Assembly: GCF_000337775.1 (NCBI RefSeq)
Contig: NZ_AOLQ01000069.1
Coordinates: forward strand, 62,001 to 126,000
Direction of reading: 5' to 3'
From: Haloarcula vallismortis ATCC 29715
GTDB taxonomy: Archaea > Halobacteriota > Halobacteria > Halobacteriales > Haloarculaceae
Length of the DNA: 64,000 bases
In this document: one piece after another, positions 29,791-38,368 of the stretch
How the letters are laid out: every line of letters begins with the position of its first letter
How positions within the stretch are numbered: the stretch's first letter is position 1
Made by a program: the position numbers and the translations under genes
Notes under the pieces: model-generated
What the model was told of the DNA's origin: nothing
Database searches by the model: none
What the model saw: only the letters and a program-made list of their open reading frames with translations

Positions 29791-30044
29791 TGCTGTCGGC
29801 TTCAGCAGCCAGCGGCAAAAACTGTTGGGAGATGAGTTGTGGCTGCTCTTCGGCGGATTGGGTCTTCATACTACCCCACAATTGAACTCTTCCAAGTATT
29901 ATCCACTCTAATATATTGTCAGTATAAGATACTTACCAATTCAATAGCTTTAATTGAGAGGCGTATATATCATGCAGATGTCCACGGGTGGAATGGCTCT
30001 CGTGGTGCGGTGCTGTTCCCCGTAGGGGGGGGAAGGTGCAAACA
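29791..30044. promoter_or_regulatory. AT-rich upstream region of the exported-protein pair
   Basis: This 254-base gap is markedly AT-rich between about 29860 and 29975 (boxes CTAATATATTG, AGCTTTAATTGAG, CGTATATATC), unlike the GC-rich surroundings. TATATAT at about 29965 would start a transcript near 29993, giving a leader of about 50 bases ending in a G-rich, SD-like stretch (GGGGGGGGAAGG) before ATG 30045. No gene was recognised in it. The many TATA-like boxes suggest a strong or multiply controlled promoter. Confidence 0.45.
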
Positions 30045-31310
30045 ATGTCAGAAGACGGTTCAGGAGACGATAGTCTCTCGATTGACAGGCGAAACGCTCT
30101 GAAAATGCTTGGAACAGCTGGTGTCGCGGTGGCCGGCACGGGACTCGGGTCGATCGCGTTCTCGGGTAACAGTGCAGCGGCGACAGTCGACATCGGCGCG
30201 ACGAACCCGGGCAGCGTCACAAACGACCGGGGTGACCTGAGCAAGGTCACCATTGACCCGACGTTTCGGGTGGAGTGGTCCGATCTGGACACTGCCGTCG
30301 GAAAGGTGTTCTACGTCATCGAAGGCCGGACCAGGGACAACGGCAACTGGAGCGACTGGTCGCCGGTGTTCCGTTCGACGCCGTGGCTGACACCTGGGTC
30401 GCTCCAGGGTGCAGACGCGTCGAAACCAGGGACCAGCGGCCATCTCGAGTTTTCGGACCCACTGTCCGCGATTATGAACCGGTCGTCGGCGAGCCGAGAC
30501 AACGACAATCCCAGTCCCGGCTTCGGATCGACCGGGAAGGCAGAGGATCCACGGCCGCTGCCCCGCCCCATCGAGGTCGTCAACGAACTCGGTCGCCCCG
30601 ACTACGAGAACGCGGACTACTCCGACATCAACGGCGTCGACGCATCGTCGTACTTGGCTGGGAACTCAATGGGCGGCGCGAATAGTGCATATTCGAACCT
30701 TGATAGCGGCGAACTCTCCCGGACAGAGGGTGGAGCTGTCGAATACGGCGACTCGTCTCTGGATGACAACGGCGGGACGCTTCCGCTGGTCAACAACTTC
30801 CCCGGCGCCGAAAGTGGCTATTACGGCGCGGCTGACGACACGTCCCGGTTCGACGTCGACGAGGACGGTGCTTCAGACACCGATACCGTCGAAATCAGGT
30901 ACACGTTCGCGCTCCAGCGGTTGAATACCGGGTCAGCCAATCTCGGAGACGACCCCTCTGGCATCGGATACACCCCGGTCAGTTCGTTCACGCAGAATCC
31001 GCTATCAGACTATTCAACTATCGAAGAAGCTGTTCGCGAGGACCCACACCTCGAAAATGTCCGTCCGGAAGACGTCAACACGGGGAACTCCGAACTGGTG
31101 ATGGACGGCACCGACGACTACCCGTCGATAACGAACAACGGCGCGAACTCAGCAGCGTCGAACGTCTACGACGCATATCAGGCAATCGCCGATTCCCATC
31201 CGGCCGTCATCAGCACTACTGCACAGTTCACTGTCACCGTGACGAACGAGGCCGGTGACAGCGGTGTTACCGGGGACACTAGTGCGGGCGCAAGCGGCGG
31301 CGGACAGTAA
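30045..31310 (+). CDS. Tat-exported hypothetical surface protein
   Basis: This 421 aa secreted protein has a twin-arginine signal at about residues 14-43 (SIDRRNALKMLGTAGVAVAG) ending near NSAAATVD. The mature part is acidic and beta-rich, with a WSDLDTAVGKVFYVIEGRTR / NWSDWSPVFRSTPW region resembling repeats of a beta-sandwich, several possible N-glycosylation sites (NRS, NGGT) and a Gly/Ser-rich end (SAGASGGGQ). No family was recognised. The next gene, 32 bases on, encodes an anchored low-complexity protein, and the two are probably co-transcribed. ATG 30045 has an SD-like lead. The frame continues upstream to 29988 but without a signal-peptide pattern. Confidence 0.75.
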   Translation: MSEDGSGDDSLSIDRRNALKMLGTAGVAVAGTGLGSIAFSGNSAAATVDIGATNPGSVTNDRGDLSKVTIDPTFRVEWSDLDTAVGKVFYVIEGRTRDNGNWSDWSPVFRSTPWLTPGSLQGADASKPGTSGHLEFSDPLSAIMNRSSASRDNDNPSPGFGSTGKAEDPRPLPRPIEVVNELGRPDYENADYSDINGVDASSYLAGNSMGGANSAYSNLDSGELSRTEGGAVEYGDSSLDDNGGTLPLVNNFPGAESGYYGAADDTSRFDVDEDGASDTDTVEIRYTFALQRLNTGSANLGDDPSGIGYTPVSSFTQNPLSDYSTIEEAVREDPHLENVRPEDVNTGNSELVMDGTDDYPSITNNGANSAASNVYDAYQAIADSHPAVISTTAQFTVTVTNEAGDSGVTGDTSAGASGGGQ

Positions 31311-31342
31311 CTACACTTCGGGAAGCGGCCCTCTCCATCTGA

Positions 31343-31768
31343 ATGAGCACAGACCTCTCACTGCTGTCACCACGGGCCTTGGTTTTGACTGTCGCTGTTG
31401 TTGTCGCGCTACTCGGTATTGGATTCGGAGTGTCACCGTTCAGTGGCGGTGACCAGCAGCCCAGAGAGGGGCCAGCAAACGAGACAGCACTCTCTGGTCC
31501 ACAAACAGCGACGCCCGGCGGCGGTGCTGGCCCGCAGCAACCGGCACAGACAACACCGACAGTGACGGCTACGCCTGAATCCGAGACACCGGCGGAATCA
31601 ACGGAACCTGAGCCGGAAACTGACAGCGGAACAGGCCCAAGCGACACGACCGCTTCGAGCGGCACAGGTGGCGACAGCAGCGACTCAACTGGTGAGTTGA
31701 ACACACCGCAAGCAGGTGGGGAACCGAGCTCTGGAGTTGAGGGGTCGACAAATGCCAGCGCCCAGTAA
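31343..31768 (+). CDS. Signal-anchored Thr/Pro/Ser-rich surface protein
   Basis: This 141 aa protein has one N-terminal membrane anchor (ALVLTVAVVVALLGIGFGV). The remaining about 110 residues are low complexity (T, P, S, E, G and Q), for example TTPTVTATPESETPAE, as in O-glycosylated stalks. It has no globular domain. It lies 32 bases downstream of the Tat-exported protein and likely works with it. The short hydrophobic N-terminus could be a cleaved signal or an anchor. Confidence 0.7.
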   Translation: MSTDLSLLSPRALVLTVAVVVALLGIGFGVSPFSGGDQQPREGPANETALSGPQTATPGGGAGPQQPAQTTPTVTATPESETPAESTEPEPETDSGTGPSDTTASSGTGGDSSDSTGELNTPQAGGEPSSGVEGSTNASAQ

Positions 31769-31875
31769 TGCCGTCCTATCCGGTAGTTGCTGTAGGCGGT
31801 CTGACTCTGGCTGGTAGTTCAGGAAAGCTCAGCACTCGCAAAGTAGCCGGTTCTGGTTCGGGAGAGGTCAGCAGT

Positions 31876-32013
31876 TCACGTCAGCTTGACGATGGGGTTG
31901 CTCATGTGGTGACCGACGACGTTGCCATTTTCCATGATTCGGTCGTAGCCATCGGCATCGACTTCGATTCGCGTCTCGCTGTCTTTCTGCATCAGATAGA
32001 GTGTTTCGCTCAT
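31876..32013 (-). CDS. Small hypothetical protein (45 aa)
   Basis: A compact minus-strand frame begins MSETLYLMQKDSETRIEVDA and ends NPIVKLT. It looks like a small beta protein with acidic turns, and codon use is haloarchaeal. CTATACACC on the minus strand about 45 bases upstream is a possible TATA box, with AGGTG just before the ATG. No family was recognised. Confidence 0.6.
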   Translation of the reverse strand: MSETLYLMQKDSETRIEVDADGYDRIMENGNVVGHHMSNPIVKLT

Positions 32014-32158
32014 ACACCTGTGGATGCCCCTGATAGACAAGACCAGAACTACTAGGTGTATAGATACGCGCTGTGATGCATGCTATATGTATCAAATCCG
32101 GCCGGAAATGTATCTCAGCCGGAAGATTTTGGGGGCTGCGGATAGTGAGTACACTAGT

Positions 32159-32326
32159 ATGGGAGTACTTGACACAGTCTCCGAGCTGTTCGGCTCCGGA
32201 GAACAGCACTACCGATTCCGCTGTGACGACTGCGGGACCGAGTTTGCCCAGCGCGTAGCGACGGTCGAGGACCTGACCTGCCCGGACTGTGGCGCTGAGA
32301 CGGTGCGGCCGGCCGAGGCGGCGTGA
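32159..32326 (+). CDS. Small zinc-ribbon protein (55 aa)
   Basis: This 55 aa protein starts MGVLDTVSELFGSGEQHYRF and contains two knuckles, CDDCGTEF and CPDCGAET, an FmdB-like zinc ribbon with the CPxCG motif frequent in haloarchaeal micro-proteins. ATG 32159 gives the compact domain. A longer frame from 32024 crosses a promoter-like region and adds a basic, cysteine-bearing lead unlike the family. The function is unknown and may involve protein or nucleic-acid binding. Confidence 0.75.
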   Translation: MGVLDTVSELFGSGEQHYRFRCDDCGTEFAQRVATVEDLTCPDCGAETVRPAEAA

Positions 32327-32356
32327 GACCGGTTTCGGTCGGCATGCAGCCGCTCC

Positions 32357-32929
32357 TCAGCGGCCCAGGTCGTAGAACTCGTCGTTCGGGCGGATGTCGG
32401 CGAGCTGTGCGAGGCGGTTCGAGAGGTTGAAGAAGGCGGCGACGCTGCCGATGTCCCAGATCGCGCGGCGGCTGTAGCCGTGCTCCGCTAGCCGTTCGAG
32501 GTCCGTGTCCTCAATGCGGGCGGGCGACTCGGTCAGCTTCACCGCGAAGTCGAGCATCGCCTTGTGGGTCTCGTTGATGTCGGCCGTCCGGTGGTTCGCG
32601 GCGACCTGTTCGGCGAGCTTGGGCGCGTCGGCGTAAATCCGCAGGAGCGCGCCGTGGGCGACGATGCAGTAGAGACAGTCGTTGACGCCGCTGACGGCGA
32701 CGATTATCAGCTCGACCTCCTCGCGTTCTAGTTCCGTCTCCTCGACCAGGGCGTCGTGGTACGCGAAAAACGCCCGGAAATGCGAGGGGCGGTACGCCAT
32801 CGCCGGGAAGATGTTCGGCGTGAAGCCGGCGCGGTCGGTCTCTTCTTCGATGCGATCCTGCAGGTCCTCGGGGAGGGCGTCCACATCTGGCGTCTCGAAC
32901 CGTGTCATCACCGTGTCGGAGTCTGCCAT
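32357..32929 (-). CDS. Peroxidase-related AhpD/carboxymuconolactone decarboxylase-like protein
   Basis: This 190 aa all-helical protein is of the AhpD-like superfamily. The redox site is VSGVNDCLYCIVAHGALLR: a CxxC pair followed four residues later by His, as in AhpD peroxidases. FFAYHDALVEETELEREEVE and DIGSVAAFFNLSNRLAQL are other family motifs. It probably reduces peroxides with a thiol partner (inferred). The start was set at ATG 32929. An alternative at 32980 adds 17 residues but lies too close to the TATACAC box at about 33000. Confidence 0.85.
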   Translation of the reverse strand: MADSDTVMTRFETPDVDALPEDLQDRIEEETDRAGFTPNIFPAMAYRPSHFRAFFAYHDALVEETELEREEVELIIVAVSGVNDCLYCIVAHGALLRIYADAPKLAEQVAANHRTADINETHKAMLDFAVKLTESPARIEDTDLERLAEHGYSRRAIWDIGSVAAFFNLSNRLAQLADIRPNDEFYDLGR

Positions 32930-33077
32930 ACCACCTGTCCGTCCGGCCCCGGCTTGAAAGTTGGCTGCTTGCTCAGCCATGGGCGGCGAAAGCCGGTGTA
33001 TAGTTCTTCCGGGGACGTGGTACGAGGTTGAACAGCCACGCCGGCGCTTTTGACAGACGGCACGAGGATTCGCATGC

Positions 33078-33551
33078 ATGTCAACGACGACAGAAACGAC
33101 ACAGACCTACGATGTCAGTACCGGCAACTGGAAAGCCGGCGTGCTCGGCGGTATCGCCGGAAGCGCCGTCATGGGCGCGTTGATTCTCGTGATGAACACC
33201 GCGACGCTCGCCGTCGCAATCCCATCTCTGTACGGGCTCGCCCCGCCGCCGAGCCCGGCGGCTGGCCTCGTCGTCCACCTCTCGCATGGGGCTGTGATGG
33301 GCGTGATGTTCGCGGGACTGGCGAGCCTGCTACACACGGACTCGACCGGGAAACTGCTCGGTCTCGGCGTCGGCTGGGGTGTCGTCACGTGGGCCGTCTT
33401 CGCCGCGCTCGTGATGCCAGTCTGGCTCGGCGCGGTCGGCTCGCCGGCCTCGCCACCGTTCCCGAACTTCGCGCCGCCGTCGCTGCTGTGGCACGTCGTC
33501 TACGGGGCCGTCCTCGCGGTGGTCTACGCTGTGGCCGCTGACCGACTTTGA
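33078..33551 (+). CDS. Four-helix membrane protein
   Basis: This 157 aa protein has a short polar N-terminus (MSTTTETTQTYDVSTGNWKA) and about four helices (LGGIAGSAVMGALILVMN, HLSHGAVMGVMFAGLASLL, LGVGWGVVTWAVFAALVMP, LWHVVYGAVLAVVYAVAA). Histidines in two helices may be functional. Similar haloarchaeal proteins are sometimes labelled histidine kinase, for which there is no support here. It converges on a regulator 13 bases away. Confidence 0.75.
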   Translation: MSTTTETTQTYDVSTGNWKAGVLGGIAGSAVMGALILVMNTATLAVAIPSLYGLAPPPSPAAGLVVHLSHGAVMGVMFAGLASLLHTDSTGKLLGLGVGWGVVTWAVFAALVMPVWLGAVGSPASPPFPNFAPPSLLWHVVYGAVLAVVYAVAADRL

Positions 33552-33564
33552 CACGTGCTCTCCG

Positions 33565-34089
33565 TTACTCCTCCTGAAACACGGTCCACTGGCGCTCATC
33601 GGTCCCGGCGTCGGCTATCGACTCAACCTTCTCGCGCTGCAGGTCGCCCAACTGTGCCGTTGCCAGCCGAACCCACGACAGGAACTCCCCGCGGAGCCGC
33701 TCTCGGACTACCTCTGGCGGCTGTGGGGTGTAGACGTACACGTGGCCGCCTTCAGGTCTGATGCGCCGGCGCTTCTCGACAACGCCGAAGTCGGCGAGGT
33801 GGTTGAGGTGCCGCGCGACGACGCTGCGGTCGTAGCCGATCTGCTCGGCCAGCTCCGCCACGGTCAGCTCGCCGCCCTCCATCACGCAGAGACAGACATC
33901 TAGCTCGGTGCCGGACATGTCGAAAACGGTCTGTAGCAGGGTTTCGAGCGACGGCTCGCTGACCGCCGTTTCCGCCGTCTCGACCGCCGCCATCGGCCCG
34001 TCACAGCAGTTCGGGCGGTTGTGTCCGATGCCGACGCCGCCGCAGGTGTCACACTCGAACAGCCGCGTCTCGTCAGCGGGAGGTGTCAT
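33565..34089 (-). CDS. Zinc-ribbon plus TrmB-like HTH transcription regulator
   Basis: This 174 aa protein has an N-terminal metal site (FECDTCGGVGIGHNRPNCCDG, four cysteines) and a TrmB/MarR-like winged helix (LTVAELAEQIGYDRSVVARH then LNHLADFGVVEKRRR with the wing GGHVYVYTP). A C-terminal helix (VVRERLRGEFLSWVRLATAQL) may dimerise. The metal site could sense redox or a metal. Converging on the four-helix protein, it may control it, but that is unproven. Confidence 0.82.
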   Translation of the reverse strand: MTPPADETRLFECDTCGGVGIGHNRPNCCDGPMAAVETAETAVSEPSLETLLQTVFDMSGTELDVCLCVMEGGELTVAELAEQIGYDRSVVARHLNHLADFGVVEKRRRIRPEGGHVYVYTPQPPEVVRERLRGEFLSWVRLATAQLGDLQREKVESIADAGTDERQWTVFQEE

Positions 34090-34233
34090 GCGACGGCCTA
34101 CTCGCCCCGCCGGTAGAAGCTTCAGGTATACTCGGAGTAACTCGCACGGGTGCCCGCGGACCGCGTCTTGCGCCCCGTGACATAGATGTTAGTCCAAAGG
34201 TCTAAGCCCTCCCGGGACCGAATACGATTCACT

Positions 34234-34608
34234 ATGAGCACTGAAACCGAGGACGCCAACGACCTGCGCGAGCGAATCACGAACTTCCTGCGCCGCAACT
34301 TCCCCCAGATTCAGATGCACGGCGGGAGCGCGGCTATCGAGGAGATCGACCGCGAGGAAGGCAGCGTCACGATCCGCCTCGGCGGCGCCTGTTCCGGCTG
34401 TGGCATCTCGCCGATGACCATCCAGGCCATCAAGACGCGCATGACCAAGGAGATCCCGGAGATCAACGAGGTCACCGCCCGAACCGGGATGGAACAGCAG
34501 GAAGGGATGTCCGGCGGCAGCGGTGGCATGAGCCCGTCCTTCCCCGGTGAATCTCGCGGCGGCGACATCGGCGGCGACGAGGACGAAGGCCCTGAAGCGC
34601 CGTTCTGA
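34234..34608 (+). CDS. NifU C-terminal (Nfu) iron-sulfur carrier
   Basis: This 124 aa protein starts MSTETEDANDLRERITNFLR and has the Nfu core HGGSAAIEEIDREEGSVTIR and LGGACSGCGISPMTIQAIK, whose CxxC binds a transferable Fe-S cluster. The C-terminal about 40 residues are Gly/Met-rich and acidic. It is one of three Fe-S assembly genes here, with sufU and sufS further along. ATG 34234 is the family start. The frame upstream to 34186 lies over a promoter region. Confidence 0.92.
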   Translation: MSTETEDANDLRERITNFLRRNFPQIQMHGGSAAIEEIDREEGSVTIRLGGACSGCGISPMTIQAIKTRMTKEIPEINEVTARTGMEQQEGMSGGSGGMSPSFPGESRGGDIGGDEDEGPEAPF

Positions 34609-34613
34609 GGCCA

Positions 34614-34629
34614 GCTTTCTCCGTTTTTT
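34614..34629 (+). terminator. T-rich terminator after nfu
   Basis: Six consecutive T residues at 34624-34629, preceded by CTTTCTCC, directly follow the nfu stop. T-runs without a strong hairpin are the usual archaeal terminators. Confidence 0.4.
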
Positions 34630-34728
34630 GTCAATGGATAGCTGCAGGTGCGGAAGCGCCTGTGTGGGTCGCCGGTGCTGCACCAGCAAGCCACACAGAT
34701 TAAGACGACGGGGCCAGACCGCGAGGAT

Positions 34729-35274
34729 ATGGAGACGGTCGACACGGTTGTCTGGGCGCTGTGGGCGATGTTGCCGGCGTACATTCCGAACAACGCCGCG
34801 GTCCTCGCCGGTGGCGGCAGACCGATAGACGGCGGCCGAACGTGGGGCGGGCGGCGAGTGCTGGGCGACGGCAAGACGTGGCGCGGGACGCTAATCGGAA
34901 CGGTCGCCGGGACGCTACTCGCGCTCGGACTGACCCAGATCGCGCCCAGCGTGAGCGCCGCGCTGGGGGCCGACCTCCCGACGTTTTCTCTCCGTGCAGG
35001 ATTTGGACTCGCCTTCGGCGCGATGCTCGGGGACATCGGCGCGTCCTTCCTCAAACGCCGGACGGGACGGGAGCGCGGGGCGGCGTTCCCCGGGCTGGAT
35101 CAGCTGGACTTCGTCGTCGGGGCGTTGCTCTGTGCGCTCGTGGCCGCGCCGTCGTGGTTCACCGAGACGTTCACGCTCCCGGTGCTGGTCGCCGTCGTCG
35201 TCGCGACGCCGGTGTTACACGTCGTCACCAACGGCATCGCCTACCTGCTCGGCCTGAAAAACGAGCCGTGGTAA
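34729..35274 (+). CDS. carS: CDP-archaeol synthase CarS
   Basis: This integral membrane enzyme transfers CMP from CTP to digeranylgeranylglyceryl phosphate in archaeal phospholipid synthesis (181 aa, about five helices). Family motifs are [54 protein letters not shown] and QLDFVVGAL. The start is at ATG 34729 with ATTAAGAC about 30 bases before it. The frame upstream to 34648 is promoter. Confidence 0.94.
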   Translation: METVDTVVWALWAMLPAYIPNNAAVLAGGGRPIDGGRTWGGRRVLGDGKTWRGTLIGTVAGTLLALGLTQIAPSVSAALGADLPTFSLRAGFGLAFGAMLGDIGASFLKRRTGRERGAAFPGLDQLDFVVGALLCALVAAPSWFTETFTLPVLVAVVVATPVLHVVTNGIAYLLGLKNEPW

Positions 35275-35326
35275 CTCGCAACCGTTACCCCCAGAGCTAC
35301 ATATCCAGCGCCTGAACTCGCTCCCG

Positions 35327-35599
35327 ATGGTCCTGACCGATTCTCTCCCGGTCGTTCGCCGTGCTCCGCCGGCCATTCGACGCGCGTCGGCTGCCGGCGT
35401 GCTCTGTACGGCGGTCTTTCTGCCGGTCATGTACGTGTTCCTGCACGCGTACGTGGTCCTCACCGTAAGTATCGGTCCCGTCCACACACTCAATAGACTG
35501 ATCGACTTCGCCCTGGTCGCCGGCGGTGCGACGACGTTTGTCGCGGGGTTCGTCTCGCAGTGGGTGCTCGGAACTGTGCTCGCCGAGACGACTACGTAG
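35327..35599 (+). CDS. Small membrane protein (90 aa)
   Basis: It has two helices (AGVLCTAVFLPVMYVFLHAYVV and FALVAGGATTFVAGFVSQWVL) after a basic lead (VVRRAPPAIRRAS). It lies 52 bases after carS and 56 before hemC, on the same strand. No family was recognised. It could be part of the lipid unit or separate. Confidence 0.68.
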   Translation: MVLTDSLPVVRRAPPAIRRASAAGVLCTAVFLPVMYVFLHAYVVLTVSIGPVHTLNRLIDFALVAGGATTFVAGFVSQWVLGTVLAETTT

Positions 35600-35655
35600 C
35601 GACATCGAATCGACGAAGAAGTGCGCTTTTACGCGCTGGCCGAGGAGTGTCGAGT

Positions 35656-36810
35656 ATGACAACACGCGGCGAGACACTGCAACTGGCGACGCGGGGCTCG
35701 GACCTCGCGTTACGCCAGGCGGAGACGGTCCGGGACGCGCTGAGCAGTCGCCGGCTCTCGGTCGAACTCGTCGAAGTGGAGACGACGGGCGACCAGATCC
35801 GGGACGAACTCATCCACCGACTGGGCAAGACCGGCGCGTTCGTCCGGAGCCTCGACGAGAAGGTGCTCGACGGCGAACTCGACGCGGCAGTCCACTCGAT
35901 GAAGGACATGCCGACCGAGCGGCCCGACCGCCTCGTCGTCGCGGGGGTCCCCGAGCGGGCCGCTGCCGAGGACGTGCTAGTCACGCCGGATGGCCGCTCG
36001 CTCGATGAACTGCCGGACGGGGCGACCGTCGGCACGTCGAGCCTGCGACGGAAGGCGCAGTTGCTCGCCGAGCGCGACGACCTCACCGTCGAACCGCTCC
36101 GAGGCAACGTCGATACGCGCATCGCGAAGCTGCTGGCCCCGTCGCTCCAGCAGGAACATCAGGAGCGCCACGAGGCTGAACAGGAGCGGAAGGGCAACGC
36201 CGGCGACCCTGACACCGACGAGGAGGAAGAACACCCCTACGACCGCACGGTCGAGGAGTGGTTCGACGACCTCACCGAGTTCGAGCGGCGAGCGATGGAA
36301 CGGGACCCGGACACCGAGTACGACGCTATCGTGCTGGCGAAGGCGGGGCTCCACCGCGCCGGGCTCACGCGCTACGTTGGCATGTCCGACCTCGACCCCG
36401 ACCGGTTCGTGCCGGCTCCAGGGCAGGGCGCGCTGGCGGTGACTGCCGTCGACGGCGACCTCGCGCTGGACATCAAAGACCGGCTCGACGACCCCCAGAC
36501 GCGCGTCGAGACGACCGTCGAGCGGACGATTCTCGAAGAGCTCGGCGGCGGCTGTGTCGCGCCAATCGGCGTCCACGCCCAGCTCGAAGGCGGCGTCGTC
36601 CACACGCGAGTGCGCGTGCTCTCACAGGACGGCACCGAGGAGGTTTCGGTCGGCCGCGACGTTCCGGCCGAGCGACACATCGACGCGGCACAGGACCTCG
36701 CGGCTGAACTCGCCGAACGGGGCGCTGATGACCTCATCGCCGAGGCAAAGCGGGACTCGACGGAAGCCGACGACGACGCCTCGACGGCGCGGGAGGAGGG
36801 CGAGGAATGA
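35656..36810 (+). CDS. hemC: Hydroxymethylbilane synthase (porphobilinogen deaminase) HemC
   Basis: It joins four porphobilinogens into hydroxymethylbilane (384 aa). It begins ETLQLATRGSDLALRQAE and has LGKTGAFVRSLDEKVLDGE, AVHSMKDMPTE, the catalytic RGNVDTRIAKL arginines, APGQGALAV and the dipyrromethane-binding cysteine in GGGCVAPIGVHA. A highly charged insertion (residues about 165-210, EERHEAEQERKG-like, DTDEEEEHPY) is absent from bacterial enzymes. ATG 35656 gives the family N-terminus. It heads a coupled operon with cobA and hemD. Confidence 0.94.
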   Translation: MTTRGETLQLATRGSDLALRQAETVRDALSSRRLSVELVEVETTGDQIRDELIHRLGKTGAFVRSLDEKVLDGELDAAVHSMKDMPTERPDRLVVAGVPERAAAEDVLVTPDGRSLDELPDGATVGTSSLRRKAQLLAERDDLTVEPLRGNVDTRIAKLLAPSLQQEHQERHEAEQERKGNAGDPDTDEEEEHPYDRTVEEWFDDLTEFERRAMERDPDTEYDAIVLAKAGLHRAGLTRYVGMSDLDPDRFVPAPGQGALAVTAVDGDLALDIKDRLDDPQTRVETTVERTILEELGGGCVAPIGVHAQLEGGVVHTRVRVLSQDGTEEVSVGRDVPAERHIDAAQDLAAELAERGADDLIAEAKRDSTEADDDASTAREEGEE

Positions 36811-37568
36811 CGGAGGCTGCACCCGGCAAAGTGTACCTCGTTGGCTCCGGTCCCGGCGACCCGGACCTGCTGACAGTCAAGGCAAAGCGCCTGCTGGAGG
36901 AGGCCGACGTGGTGCTACACGACAAGCTCCCCGGCCCGGAAATCATCGGGATGATTCCCGAGGAGAAACGCGAGGACGTGGGCAAACGCGCCGGGGGCGA
37001 GTGGACGCCACAGGAGTACACCAACGCCCGGCTGGTCGAACTCGCTGAGGACGGTAACACCGTCGTCCGGCTAAAGGGCGGTGACCCGATGGTGTTTGGA
37101 CGCGGTGGCGAGGAACTGGCCCACCTCGCCGAGAACGGAATCCCTGTCGAAATCGTCCCCGGTATCACGAGCGCTATCGCCGGCCCCGAAGCCGCGGGGA
37201 TTCCGGTCACACACCGTGATTACACCTCCTCTGTCTCCTTTGTCACTGGCCACGAAGACCCCACAAAGGACGAATCAGCCGTCGACTGGGATGCGCTGGC
37301 CGCGACCGGCGGCACGCTCGTCGTCCTGATGGGCGTCGGTAAGCTGCCCCAGTACACCGAGGCCCTGCGCGAGGCGGGGCTAGATTCCGACACCCCTGTG
37401 GCGCTCGTCGAGCGGGCGACCTGGCCCGACCAGCAGGTCGCCACCGGGACGCTGGAGACTATCGTTTCGGTCCGTGACGAGGCCGGTATCGAACCCCCCG
37501 CTATCACCGTCATCGGCGAGGTGGCCGGCGAGCGCGAGCGGGTGGTGGAGTTCCTGGAGGGGTACTGA
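36807..37568 (+). CDS. cobA: Uroporphyrinogen-III C-methyltransferase
   Basis: This SAM-dependent enzyme methylates uroporphyrinogen III at C2 and C7 to give precorrin-2, the entry to siroheme, heme (in archaea) and cobalamin (253 aa). It has KVYLVGSGPGDPDLLTVKAK at the N-terminus, VVLHDKLPGPE, RLKGGDPMVFGRGGEE, VPGITSAIAGPEAAGIPVTH and a C-terminal GEV. It overlaps hemC by ATGA and hemD by one base. Confidence 0.94.
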   Translation: MTEAAPGKVYLVGSGPGDPDLLTVKAKRLLEEADVVLHDKLPGPEIIGMIPEEKREDVGKRAGGEWTPQEYTNARLVELAEDGNTVVRLKGGDPMVFGRGGEELAHLAENGIPVEIVPGITSAIAGPEAAGIPVTHRDYTSSVSFVTGHEDPTKDESAVDWDALAATGGTLVVLMGVGKLPQYTEALREAGLDSDTPVALVERATWPDQQVATGTLETIVSVRDEAGIEPPAITVIGEVAGERERVVEFLEGY

Positions 37569-38335
37569 TGCGCGAGAAAACCCGCCTCCGGGTGGCCGCC
37601 TTCCGCCCGGCCGACGACCGCCTCGACAGCGCGGTCGAACTGCTGGAATCGCTCGGTGCCGACCCGGTGCCCGACCCCATGCTGGCGGTTGAATCAGCCA
37701 CCGAAGGGGATGACCCGGTCACACCCCGGACCGACGCCGACTACGTCGTCCTGACGAGCAAGACCGGCGTCGAACTCGCCGCCGAAGCCGGCTGGGACCC
37801 CGGCGAGGCGACGGTGTGTGCCATCGGCGATTCGACTGCCGAGGCGCTTCACGAAGCCGGCTACGGCGTTGATATCATCCCCGCCGAGTACTCTTCGACG
37901 GGACTTGTCGAAACGCTGTCCGGGGCGGTGGCCGGCGCGCGAGTCGAAGTCGCCCGGTCGGACCACGGCTCTGCGGTGCTGACTGACGGGCTGGAAGACG
38001 CTGGGGCGTACGTCCACGAAACCGTGCTGTATCGGCTGGTCCGGCCGCCGGAATCGGGCGAGTCAGCGGAGCTGGCAGCCAGCGGCGACCTCGACGCCGC
38101 GCTGTTCACCTCCTCGCTCACTGTCGAGCACTTCCTCGATGCGGCCGCCGAGCGCGGCGTCCGCGAGGCCGCAATCGATGGCCTGAACGCAGCGACCGTC
38201 GGCGCAATCGGCGAACCGACGCGGGAGACGGCCGAGGACGCCGGCATCTCGGTCGATGTCGTTCCTGAGCAGGCCGACTTCGAGGCGCTGGCCTGCGAGG
38301 CCGTCGAGGCGGCGGCTCCGACACATCACGAATAA
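37568..38335 (+). CDS. hemD: Uroporphyrinogen-III synthase HemD
   Basis: It cyclises hydroxymethylbilane with inversion of ring D (255 aa). HemD is poorly conserved. Recognition rests on TDADYVVLTSKTGVELAAEA, ATVCAIGDSTAEALHEAGY, the late LFTSSLTVEHFLDAAAE and VGAIGEPTRETAEDAGI, plus its place directly behind hemC and cobA with TGATG overlap. The three genes form a complete route from porphobilinogen to precorrin-2. Confidence 0.92.
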   Translation: MREKTRLRVAAFRPADDRLDSAVELLESLGADPVPDPMLAVESATEGDDPVTPRTDADYVVLTSKTGVELAAEAGWDPGEATVCAIGDSTAEALHEAGYGVDIIPAEYSSTGLVETLSGAVAGARVEVARSDHGSAVLTDGLEDAGAYVHETVLYRLVRPPESGESAELAASGDLDAALFTSSLTVEHFLDAAAERGVREAAIDGLNAATVGAIGEPTRETAEDAGISVDVVPEQADFEALACEAVEAAAPTHHE

Positions 38336-38368
38336 CGGCTCTGGTGTGGATTCGGCGGCTCTGCGCGG

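Noticed and set aside
29839-30102. 87-codon plus-strand frame over the AT-rich promoter region
   Set aside because: Overlaps the signal-peptide gene in another frame. Composition is non-halophilic and it is explained by low stop density and the AT-rich tract.
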